Source: CBDUBS01 sp965365445
GTDB lineage: Bacteria > Bacteroidota > Rhodothermia > Rhodothermales > DASSAV01
NCBI GenBank assembly: GCA_965365445.1
Contig: CBDUBS010000239.1
Location: forward strand, 1 to 5,239
Direction: 5' to 3'
Length of the DNA stretch: 5,239 nucleotides
The first letter of the stretch is position 1. The number at the start of each line of letters is the position of its first letter. The notes beneath the pieces were generated by a model that was given only the letters and a program-made list of their open reading frames with translations, was not told the DNA's origin and did no database searches. The translations under genes and the position numbers were made by a program. Shown piece by piece: positions 1-5,103 of the stretch.

Positions 1-1806
1 CCGCCCACGAAAGAGCTGGACGGGCAGAACTGGACGCAGCTGTTCGAACGCACCGACCCGGTGGACCAGAGCATCCCCTCCGATGTGATGATCACCGCCA
101 AGGTGAACCTGTGGCCCCAGCATGGCATGAACATGCAGCTCGAACGCTGGGCGTATTTATTCGCCGGCGAACAGCATGACGACTATGTGCTGTTGGAATA
201 TGTATTGACCAACACCGGCACGGAACCCCGTCAGGACGTATACCTCGGCTTTACCGCCCAGCCAACCGGCCAGGCCCACTACCCCGGCGACATCTGGGGG
301 AACTACTACGGCTCGACCTTCAAGGAATACGCGGCGGGCAACCGCAGCGCGGACTCGCTCCGGCTGTGGTACGCCTGGAACGCCAACCGCATCCACGAAC
401 TCCCAAAGGAGGACACCCGCGCCCGCCCGGACGGCCAGTGGGGCCAATTCGAGAAACCGCAGGCTTTCGGGTTTGCCGTCATCCATGCGGATAAAAGCGC
501 CTCGGACGAAAGCGACGACCCCTCTCAGCCTCGGAAAGCCGGATGGTCCGAGCGCGAGCTTTCCCCGAACCTCAACGAGCACTCCCAGCAGACGGTGTAC
601 GATTTCATGGCTCAGCCCTGGCTGCCGAATAAAGGCGACGGCGAATATGCCATGTACGATCCGACGAACCGGTACCGTATGCTGATGCCGAACGCCAATA
701 TCGAGTCGCTGAAGCCGAACCTGGAGCAGGAAAAGTCGGGCTTCGTTTCCTTCGGTCCCTATAACCTGGGGCCGGGCGAAAACGTGCGCATCGTGCTGGC
801 GTATGTGGGCGGCACCATTCCGCAACGCCTCGCCATCGATGCCGGAAGGGCATACAAGAACGGCGCCACGGCGCAGTTCGCCCTCGTGCCGCTGCCGGCA
901 AACCGGAACCTCACGACCGAGACCGGCCACCAGATCGTTCGCGACGGCAACATTTACGACCTGAAAGGCAACCTGATCGCTTCGGCGGGCCAGACCCTTA
1001 CGACGGAACAGAAGAACCGTATTCTGGATATCTCCAAGGACCTGGTCTTCTACACCGCCTCACGGGCCGTCCGGACCTGGAACAGCGGCAACGTGAAAAA
1101 GGGCACGGGCAAGTTCAACATCGACTATGCCCCGGCGGCGCCCTCGCTGGTGGGTACGTCCGAAGGCGACCAGATCCGCCTGAAATGGACCGACAATACC
1201 CAGGACGCGAGCCGGGGGGGAGCGCCCGTAAAATGGCGCATCTACCGCGAATACAAGCGCCCGCCCTCCCTGAATGCTCCGCACGATACCACGTTCCTGT
1301 TCCTGGCCGAGCTTCCGGCCTCCCAGACGGAGTACATCGACAAGGACGTGGTGCGCGGCGAGCAGTATTATTACTACGTGGCAGCCGTCAATGCCAAAGG
1401 GGTGGAGAGCAGTCCGTTCCAGAACCGGACGGGTACATCGGCCACCAAATCGGACGAGCAGCTCGTGCCACGCTCGCCGGCAAACACTGGCAACTGGCAG
1501 GACGAAGTGGTGGTGGTGCCTAACCCGTTCCACATCCAGGGCACGAAAAAGTACAGCGACCGGCGGTTGAACTTCCTCAACCTGCCTCCTTATTCGAGGA
1601 TACACATCTTCACGCTCACCGGCGACCGCGTCCAGACGATCGATCACGACGTGAACGCCGGGGATGAGGACTGGCAGCGCCAGGATACCTTCAATACCAT
1701 GGAAATCGTCAGCGGGGTCTACCTGTACGTGGTGGAGAAGCTGGACGGCCCGGGCGGCAAATCGACGGGCGAAAAGGCCGTCGGCAAGTTCGTCGTCATC
1801 AAGTAA
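1..1806 (+). CDS. Secreted surface protein with FnIII domain and T9SS-type C-terminal sorting domain (5' end missing)
   Basis: The frame is open from the first base, so the gene begins upstream; the GTG at 61 is an internal valine, not a convincing start. About 600 codons are visible, ending in TAA. The first ~1100 bases encode a tryptophan-, tyrosine- and asparagine-rich region that I cannot assign to a family. From about 1129 to 1440 there is a fibronectin type III-like domain: a proline-rich entry, a strand with LKW, a WRIYRE strand, and a closing YYYYVAAVN strand followed by KGVESSP. From about 1501 to the stop lies a C-terminal domain resembling T9SS type A sorting domains: VVVVPNPF at 1507-1530, an IHIFTLTGDRV strand, SGVYLYVVEK at 1711-1740 and a final GKFVVIK. 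Known T9SS cargo carries such a domain for export across the outer membrane and surface attachment. The PorV-like gene 51 bases downstream supports this. The secreted location is inferred, because the signal peptide is outside the window. Substrate or adhesive role is unknown. Confidence 0.9.
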   Translation, partial: PPTKELDGQNWTQLFERTDPVDQSIPSDVMITAKVNLWPQHGMNMQLERWAYLFAGEQHDDYVLLEYVLTNTGTEPRQDVYLGFTAQPTGQAHYPGDIWGNYYGSTFKEYAAGNRSADSLRLWYAWNANRIHELPKEDTRARPDGQWGQFEKPQAFGFAVIHADKSASDESDDPSQPRKAGWSERELSPNLNEHSQQTVYDFMAQPWLPNKGDGEYAMYDPTNRYRMLMPNANIESLKPNLEQEKSGFVSFGPYNLGPGENVRIVLAYVGGTIPQRLAIDAGRAYKNGATAQFALVPLPANRNLTTETGHQIVRDGNIYDLKGNLIASAGQTLTTEQKNRILDISKDLVFYTASRAVRTWNSGNVKKGTGKFNIDYAPAAPSLVGTSEGDQIRLKWTDNTQDASRGGAPVKWRIYREYKRPPSLNAPHDTTFLFLAELPASQTEYIDKDVVRGEQYYYYVAAVNAKGVESSPFQNRTGTSATKSDEQLVPRSPANTGNWQDEVVVVPNPFHIQGTKKYSDRRLNFLNLPPYSRIHIFTLTGDRVQTIDHDVNAGDEDWQRQDTFNTMEIVSGVYLYVVEKLDGPGGKSTGEKAVGKFVVIK

Positions 1807-1844
1807 CCCGCTTTTTCCGGTGACTCTGCTCTCCAACACATTGT

Positions 1845-1849
1845 GAAGG
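1845..1849 (+). promoter_or_regulatory. Ribosome binding site of the PorV-like gene
   Basis: GAAGG lies eight bases before the ATG at 1858 and supports that start. The 51-base gap from the preceding stop shows no hairpin terminator and no clear promoter, so I infer co-transcription with the upstream surface-protein gene. Confidence 0.6.
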
Positions 1850-1857
1850 TATAAACC

Positions 1858-2898
1858 ATGAAAAAAACGTTTGCGATCATTCCGATGGCCGCGCTGCTTC
1901 TGGCCCTTGCGGCTCCCGGCATACTGACGGCCCAACCCATCAAGTATGCCCAGGCGGGCATGGGTTTCCTCCAGATCAACGTGGGCGCCCGCTCGGCCGC
2001 CATGGCCGGCACGCAGGCCGGCATGAGCGGCGACGCCAACGCCATGTTCACTAACCCGGCGGGCCTCGGCCTGATGGAAGGGTTCAGCGTCATGTCCAGC
2101 GTGACCAACTGGATCGCCGACATCAAGCACTACGGCATCGGCGGCGCCATGCAGGTGGGCAACCTCGGCACCTTCGGCGTTAACGGCATCTGGATGGACT
2201 ACGGTTCGTTCCGCCGGACCTCCGTGCCGAATTCCTCCGATCCCTCCTCCGACCAGAACCGGGGGTACATCGACGAGGGTACGTTCAACGTGACGAACTT
2301 CGCGCTGGGCATCTCCTACGCCCGCCAGATCACCGGGCAGTTCTACGTGGGCGGCAACGCCCGGTACGCCCTGGAGGACCTGCCGGACATGGAGATCGAG
2401 CACGAAATCCACGGCCGCCGCACCGAGAAAAACCGCCTGAACAACTACGTGTTCGATTTCGGCACCCTGTACTATCCGGGCTTCAAGGACTTCCGCTTCG
2501 GCATGTCGGTGCGCAACTTCTCGAACCAGAACGACTACTACGACCAGCGCTTCGAGTTGCCGCTCACGTTCGACTTCGGGGTGGCGATGGACGTGCTCAA
2601 GCTCCTTCCCTCGGAGCCGGGCGCGACGCGCAACAGCACCCTGCTGGTCGCCGCCGACTGGCTGCACCCGCGCGACTACTCCGAGCGGCTTCACCTCGGG
2701 TTGGAATACGGGTTCCAGGATCTGGTATTTCTCCGGGGCGGCTACAAGTTCAACTACGATGAGGAAAGCCTCTCGGCCGGGCTCGGCGTAAAGACCGGTT
2801 TCGGCGGCTTCGGCCTGCGCGCCGACTACGCCTATACCGCCTTCGGCGACCTGTTTGGCTCGGTGCACCGCATTACGCTCGGCATTTCCGCCAAGTAG
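1858..2898 (+). CDS. PorV/PorQ-family outer-membrane beta-barrel protein
   Basis: This 346-residue protein begins with a clear signal peptide: MKK, then a hydrophobic core, with likely cleavage after LTA at residue 25. Residues 41-70 carry the family signature NVGARSAAMAGTQAG followed by DANAMFTNPAGL, typical of the PorV/PorQ group, which is related to FadL-type barrels. The rest shows alternating polar and hydrophobic strands rich in Gly, Tyr, Phe and Asp, as in outer-membrane barrels. The C-terminus, RITLGISAK, resembles a last beta strand although it does not end in Phe. In T9SS organisms PorV is a shuttle that binds the cargo C-terminal domain and delivers it to the attachment complex; PorQ and other paralogues have less defined roles. 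Its position directly after a gene with a T9SS-like C-terminal domain fits a dedicated partner or export helper. The family assignment is strong. Identity as PorV itself, rather than a paralogue, cannot be decided here. Confidence 0.9.
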   Translation: MKKTFAIIPMAALLLALAAPGILTAQPIKYAQAGMGFLQINVGARSAAMAGTQAGMSGDANAMFTNPAGLGLMEGFSVMSSVTNWIADIKHYGIGGAMQVGNLGTFGVNGIWMDYGSFRRTSVPNSSDPSSDQNRGYIDEGTFNVTNFALGISYARQITGQFYVGGNARYALEDLPDMEIEHEIHGRRTEKNRLNNYVFDFGTLYYPGFKDFRFGMSVRNFSNQNDYYDQRFELPLTFDFGVAMDVLKLLPSEPGATRNSTLLVAADWLHPRDYSERLHLGLEYGFQDLVFLRGGYKFNYDEESLSAGLGVKTGFGGFGLRADYAYTAFGDLFGSVHRITLGISAK

Positions 2899-2928
2899 CG
2901 AGAAACCATACGCATAAACTCAGGTATT

Positions 2929-2960
2929 ATGGCCGCCCGGACCCTTTCGGGCGGCCATTT
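2929..2960 (+). terminator. Probable intrinsic terminator after the PorV-like gene
   Basis: Arms at 2929-2939 (ATGGCCGCCCG) and 2948-2958 pair perfectly over 11 bases around an 8-base loop. Only a short T run (TTT, 2958-2960) follows, so termination may be partial. It starts 30 bases after the PorV-like stop and ends about 20 bases before the next ATG, so it could also act as an attenuator of, or 5' leader structure for, the downstream gene. Confidence 0.6.
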
Positions 2961-2980
2961 ACCATCTATCCCTACCCGCC

Positions 2981-3448
2981 ATGCGCCGAACCCTCGTTTT
3001 CCTGCTCCTGCCCCTGCTGCTCCTGGCGTGCGACGAAAACCCTGTCGAGGAGCCGCTGACGCCCAACTTCGAGCTGACCGACACACAGGGCAACCTGTTC
3101 CGGCTCTCGAATACCGAGGGCAAAGTGGTCATCCTGAACTTCTTTCGCTCCGACTGCGCCACCTGCCAGGCCGAAGCGCCGGACCTTTCCGCTCTGCACG
3201 ATCAATACAGTAAGGAAGGACTCGTCATCGTCGGCATTACGATGGACGGACAGGCGGTTGCTTCATCGTTCCGACAGGCGCTCGGGCTGAACTACCGCCT
3301 CCTGCTCGATAACGGCGCCGTGACCAATGGGTACGGGGTAACTACCGTCCCTACGAACGTGGTAATAAACCGGGAGGGCAAAATCTACGGTTTATACGGC
3401 CCGCTCGAAAAAAGCCAGTTCGAGGCGCTGCTGCTCGAGTTGTTGTAG
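2981..3448 (+). CDS. Thioredoxin-fold lipoprotein (TlpA/peroxiredoxin-like)
   Basis: This 155-residue protein begins with a lipoprotein signal peptide: MRR, a leucine-rich core and a lipobox LLAC with the acylated Cys at residue 17, followed by Asp-Glu-Asn. The mature part matches the TlpA/AhpC-TSA thioredoxin fold: PNFELTDTQG (28-37), the strand KVVILNFF (48-55), the active-site pair C59-A-T-C62, the strand LVIVGITMD (81-89), the cis-proline segment TTVPTNVVI (121-129, Pro124) and a final amphipathic helix. Proteins of this group reduce or exchange disulfides outside the cytoplasm, for example in cytochrome c maturation or oxidative repair. The usual WCxPC motif is replaced by DCATC, lacking both Trp and Pro, so the redox potential probably differs from classic TlpA. 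The ATG at 2981 is chosen because it gives a complete signal peptide. No Shine-Dalgarno sequence is visible before it, which is common in Bacteroidota. The in vivo partner is unknown. Confidence 0.9.
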   Translation: MRRTLVFLLLPLLLLACDENPVEEPLTPNFELTDTQGNLFRLSNTEGKVVILNFFRSDCATCQAEAPDLSALHDQYSKEGLVIVGITMDGQAVASSFRQALGLNYRLLLDNGAVTNGYGVTTVPTNVVINREGKIYGLYGPLEKSQFEALLLELL

Positions 3449-3584
3449 GCTGTTCAGCGAAGGAGGGCCAAAGCAGTATATCACCGCTTGCATCCTCGTT
3501 GCCGATACGCCAGACGGTGCGGAGCGTGAACAAGCTGTTATTCCATGTTCTTTCCCTGCAACGGCTCGAACGGGTGGTCATGAT

Positions 3585-3622
3585 GATTGGTTGACAGGGG
3601 GTAGACCGACCCGTAACCAATC
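3585..3622 (+). promoter_or_regulatory. Inverted repeat overlapping a TTGACA box, possible operator or leader hairpin
   Basis: GATTGGTT (3585-3592) and AACCAATC (3615-3622) are perfect inverted arms. Inside them GGGT (3599-3602) and ACCC (3609-3612) can pair around a 6-base loop. A perfect sigma-70-like -35 hexamer, TTGACA, lies at 3591-3596 across the end of the left arm, but the sequence 17 bases downstream (TAACCA) is a poor -10. The element ends one base before the ribosome binding site of the DUF892 gene. It could be an operator over the promoter or a structure in the mRNA leader that affects ribosome access. The repeat is seen directly; its function is inferred. Confidence 0.4.
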
Positions 3623-3623
3623 T

Positions 3624-3629
3624 GAAGGA
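3624..3629 (+). promoter_or_regulatory. Ribosome binding site of the DUF892 gene
   Basis: GAAGGA is five bases before the ATG at 3635. It fixes that start, which also matches where proteins of this family normally begin. Confidence 0.7.
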
Positions 3630-3634
3630 ATGAT

Positions 3635-4270
3635 ATGACCCTCGAAAATTTGCAGGACCTGTACCTCGAAGAAATCAAGGATGTTTACGACGCCGAACAC
3701 CAGTTGCTCAAAGCGCTCGAATCTCTGAGTGCGGCGGCGAAAAATCCGATGCTGGCCGGCGCGTTCAAGGAGCATCATAGCCAGACACAGGGCCAGATAA
3801 AGCGCCTCGAAACGGTTTTCCGCAACCTGGGCGAAAAACCCGAACGGAAAACCTGTAAAGCTATGCAAGGGCTCGTCAAGGAAGGCAAGGAGATGATCGA
3901 AGAGGACGCCGACGACGACGTGAAGGACGCCGGCCTCATCGCGGCCGCGCAGCGCTCGGAGCACTACGAAATTGCGGCTTACGGAACCGTGGCGGCTTAT
4001 GCGAAACTGCTCGGCCGCAAAGAAGATGCGAAACTGCTTCAGGCTACGCTGGCCGAGGAGAAAGAAACCGACGCCAAATTGACCAAACTGGCCATGCAGG
4101 TCGCTAACCCAGCCGCTACGGATGGGGGCTCGGCTGGCTCGAAAGCACCCTCCGGCGGAAATCTCGATGAGATGTCGAAAGAGGAATTGTACGAAATGGC
4201 GCAGGAGAAAGATATTGCCGGCAGGAGCAAGATGAGCCGGGAGGAGCTCGTCAAGGCGCTGCGGAAGTGA
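3635..4270 (+). CDS. YciE/YciF-like (DUF892) ferritin-like protein with Rho-N-like C-terminal motif
   Basis: The 211-residue product has no signal peptide, so it is probably cytoplasmic. Residues 1-157 match the DUF892 (YciE/YciF) four-helix bundle. Helix A contains LEEIKDVYDAEHQLLKAL (11-28). Helix B runs about 40-64 with FKEHHSQTQGQIKRLETVF. Helix C contains AAAQRSEHYEIAAYGTV (103-119). Helix D contains ATLAEEKETDAKLTKLA (137-153). Acidic and His residues suited to a di-iron site are present in each helix: E13/E21, E46/H48/E59, E109/H110/E112 and E141/E144. Family members are linked to osmotic, oxidative and other stress responses, and some are described as ferroxidase-like, but their reaction is poorly defined. 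A Gly/Ser/Ala/Pro-rich linker (158-176) leads to a short tail (177-211), MSKEELYEMAQEKDI then GRSKMSREELVKALRK. This resembles the Rho N-terminal/SAP-like helix-turn-helix often attached to DNA- or RNA-binding proteins. The tail suggests nucleic-acid association, perhaps Dps-like protection; that is inference. Confidence 0.9.
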   Translation: MTLENLQDLYLEEIKDVYDAEHQLLKALESLSAAAKNPMLAGAFKEHHSQTQGQIKRLETVFRNLGEKPERKTCKAMQGLVKEGKEMIEEDADDDVKDAGLIAAAQRSEHYEIAAYGTVAAYAKLLGRKEDAKLLQATLAEEKETDAKLTKLAMQVANPAATDGGSAGSKAPSGGNLDEMSKEELYEMAQEKDIAGRSKMSREELVKALRK

Positions 4271-4291
4271 AGCAGGCGCCGTAAATGAAAC

Positions 4292-4324
4292 GGGCCGGGC
4301 TCTCAGGAAGAGCCCGGCCCATTT
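4292..4324. terminator. Strong, probably bidirectional terminator between convergent genes
   Basis: GGGCCGGGCTCT (4292-4303) and AGAGCCCGGCCC (4309-4320) form a perfect 12-bp stem with a 5-base loop. TTTT follows at 4322-4325 on the plus strand, and AAA at 4288-4290 gives a T run for minus-strand transcripts. It sits in the 69 bases between the stops of the two convergent genes and can end transcripts from both sides. Confidence 0.85.
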
Positions 4325-4339
4325 TACTATCCGAGGGGG

Positions 4340-4810
4340 CTACAATGTTCGGCCCTTGAGCCACGCCCCGACGATGACCTTGAGGAAGTCTCGCGAAGCG
4401 TCCATGTCGAACGTAAAGCTCGTCCCTCCGAACTCGGCTTCGAGCCCCTGCTCCGTACGGCGCAGGTTTTCCACCAGATCGTACCGGCGGGCGATGTCCA
4501 GAAGCTCGCCGAACGTGTAGTGATCCAGCCCTTCAAGGCGCAAGCCACGCCGTTCGGATCGCCCCGCCCGTGGCTGCTTGATCGTGATAGGGTTATCTTC
4601 GGTCGGGGCCGAAGTGGTATTGGCTATCCACGTTTTCAGGACTTTGCGCAGGTGTTCCTTCGCCTTTTCATCCTCAAGGACGATCAGGAGAGAGCTGGCC
4701 TGTATCTCGATACCCTTCTCCACCCGCCGCACGTTGGTGATGAGCTCCTTCTCGCGGGCGAAATAAACGAGTTCTTCGAGGGTATAGCGGTCGATATCCT
4801 TTCCCGTCAT
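4340..4810 (-). CDS. Hypothetical protein with two copies of a ~58-residue unit
   Basis: I do not recognise this family. The reading frame is open further upstream, to an ATG ending at 4999, but the ATG at 4810 is preferred. An AGGAG ribosome binding site lies five bases before it, and the extra upstream residues are Pro/Gly/Arg-rich and look like translated intergenic DNA. The resulting 156-residue protein has no signal peptide or membrane segment and is charged, so it is probably cytoplasmic. Residues 5-62 and 94-151 align without a gap, with 16 of 58 identical (about 28%). Conserved positions include D-x-Y-T-x-x-E-L, A-R, N-x-R-R-x-E-x-G-x-E, a late Leu, and W followed by I/L at the end. 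The pattern predicts helix, strands, helix in each copy. A 31-residue polar linker rich in Thr, Pro and Arg joins them. The gene converges on the DUF892 gene. Function is unknown; a small-molecule, nucleic-acid or protein-binding role is equally open. Confidence 0.8.
   Translation of the reverse strand: MTGKDIDRYTLEELVYFAREKELITNVRRVEKGIEIQASSLLIVLEDEKAKEHLRKVLKTWIANTTSAPTEDNPITIKQPRAGRSERRGLRLEGLDHYTFGELLDIARRYDLVENLRRTEQGLEAEFGGTSFTFDMDASRDFLKVIVGAWLKGRTL
4358..4531 (-). repeat. Second copy of the internal protein repeat
   Basis: Encodes residues 94-151 of the hypothetical protein, starting GLDHYTFGELLDIARRYDL and ending in GAWL. It aligns gap-free with residues 5-62. The copies have diverged strongly, so the duplication is old. 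Confidence 0.75.
4625..4798 (-). repeat. First copy of the internal protein repeat
   Basis: Encodes residues 5-62, starting DIDRYTLEELVYFAREKEL and ending in KTWI. Shared positions with the second copy are D, Y-T, E-L, A-R, N, R-R, E, G, E, L and W. The similarity is visible at protein level only. Confidence 0.75.
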
Positions 4811-4815
4811 GATGA

Positions 4816-4820
4816 CTCCT
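4816..4820 (-). promoter_or_regulatory. Ribosome binding site deciding the start of the hypothetical gene
   Basis: On the minus strand AGGAG stands five bases before the ATG at 4810-4808. It is the best Shine-Dalgarno match in the window and argues for the 156-residue form over the longer 219-residue reading. Confidence 0.75.
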
Positions 4821-5007
4821 GGGCTGTAACTGATGAGGGTTCCGGCGGGGCCGGATGCGAGCATACCGGGCGACGGCAACCGGAAGGGGATTCCGGCGCG
4901 GACAATATACTGCACGAAATACCGGGGGTGCTGTGAAGCGCTTAACACGATTGCAGCAGCCGGGCCGCGCGGAAACCTGCCCCCTTCTGGTTGGTACACG
5001 CCGTTGC

Positions 5008-5037
5008 TTGCCCTTCACAACGGTCGCTGTATTTATG
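5008..5037 (+). promoter_or_regulatory. Candidate Bacteroidetes-type promoter
   Basis: TTG at 5008-5010 is followed 19 bases later by TATTTATG (5030-5037), one mismatch from the TAnnTTTG -7 consensus used by the primary sigma factor of Bacteroidetes. Spacing and position, about 60 bases before the ATG at 5101, are suitable. Short degenerate motifs like this also occur by chance. Confidence 0.35.
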
Positions 5038-5073
5038 CCCTTCGTTACCGTCTGATTCGCCGTTCTCCCATAC

Positions 5074-5103
5074 CGTATCCGGCCGCGGCGGCCACCGGAT
5101 ATG
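5074..5103 (+). promoter_or_regulatory. Hairpin enclosing the start codon of the secreted-protein gene
   Basis: CGTATCCGG (5074-5082) can pair with CCGGATATG (5095-5103), nine pairs including one G-U, around a 12-base GC-rich loop. The ATG of the following gene is the last three bases of the right arm. No Shine-Dalgarno sequence is visible. The hairpin could lower or regulate initiation, or simply reflect high GC content. Confidence 0.35.

Larger units (their letters stand above)
3449..3634. other. Non-coding gap upstream of the DUF892 gene
   Basis: These 186 bases hold no credible gene on either strand. I see no clear terminator hairpin after the lipoprotein stop. The last 50 bases carry the inverted repeat and ribosome binding site listed separately, so the promoter of the ferritin-like gene is probably here. 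Confidence 0.5.
4811..5100. other. Divergent intergenic region
   Basis: These 290 bases separate the minus-strand hypothetical gene from the plus-strand secreted-protein gene, so both promoters should lie here. The half next to the minus-strand gene holds two short GC-rich hairpins: 4841-4846 with 4850-4855, and 4880-4885 with 4891-4896. The other half holds a candidate Bacteroidetes-type promoter and a hairpin over the start codon. Open frames that cross it have no ribosome binding site and no recognisable protein. Confidence 0.5.

Noticed and set aside
61..63. GTG as start of the first gene
   Set aside because: The frame is open to base 1 with protein-like sequence (WTQLFERTDP), there is no signal peptide after the GTG and no ribosome binding site before it. 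The gene is truncated by the window edge.
157..930. 257-codon open frame on the minus strand
   Set aside because: It is antisense to the surface-protein gene, has no ribosome binding site and encodes a low-complexity Val/Arg/Gly-rich product.
1214..1220. Run of seven G, possible frameshift site
   Set aside because: The reading frame stays intact through the run and the FnIII domain continues normally on both sides, so there is no sign of a frameshift or recoding.
1060..2868. 602-codon open frame on the minus strand
   Set aside because: It lies antisense to the surface-protein and PorV-like genes, both with clear domains. Its translation is rich in Val, Ala, His and Arg with no recognisable domain, as expected for the complement of GC-rich coding sequence.
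3351..3620. 89-codon minus-strand open frame across the lipoprotein 3' end
   Set aside because: No ribosome binding site or recognisable motif, and it overlaps the conserved cis-proline region of a clear gene on the other strand.
4811..4999. 63-residue N-terminal extension of the minus-strand hypothetical protein
   Set aside because: The extension is Pro/Gly/Arg-rich without a domain. A good AGGAG site precedes the internal ATG at 4810, and the repeated unit begins four residues after that ATG.
4855..5055. 66-codon plus-strand open frame in the divergent intergenic region
   Set aside because: No ribosome binding site, Arg/Thr-rich translation without motifs, and it overlaps the likely promoter region.
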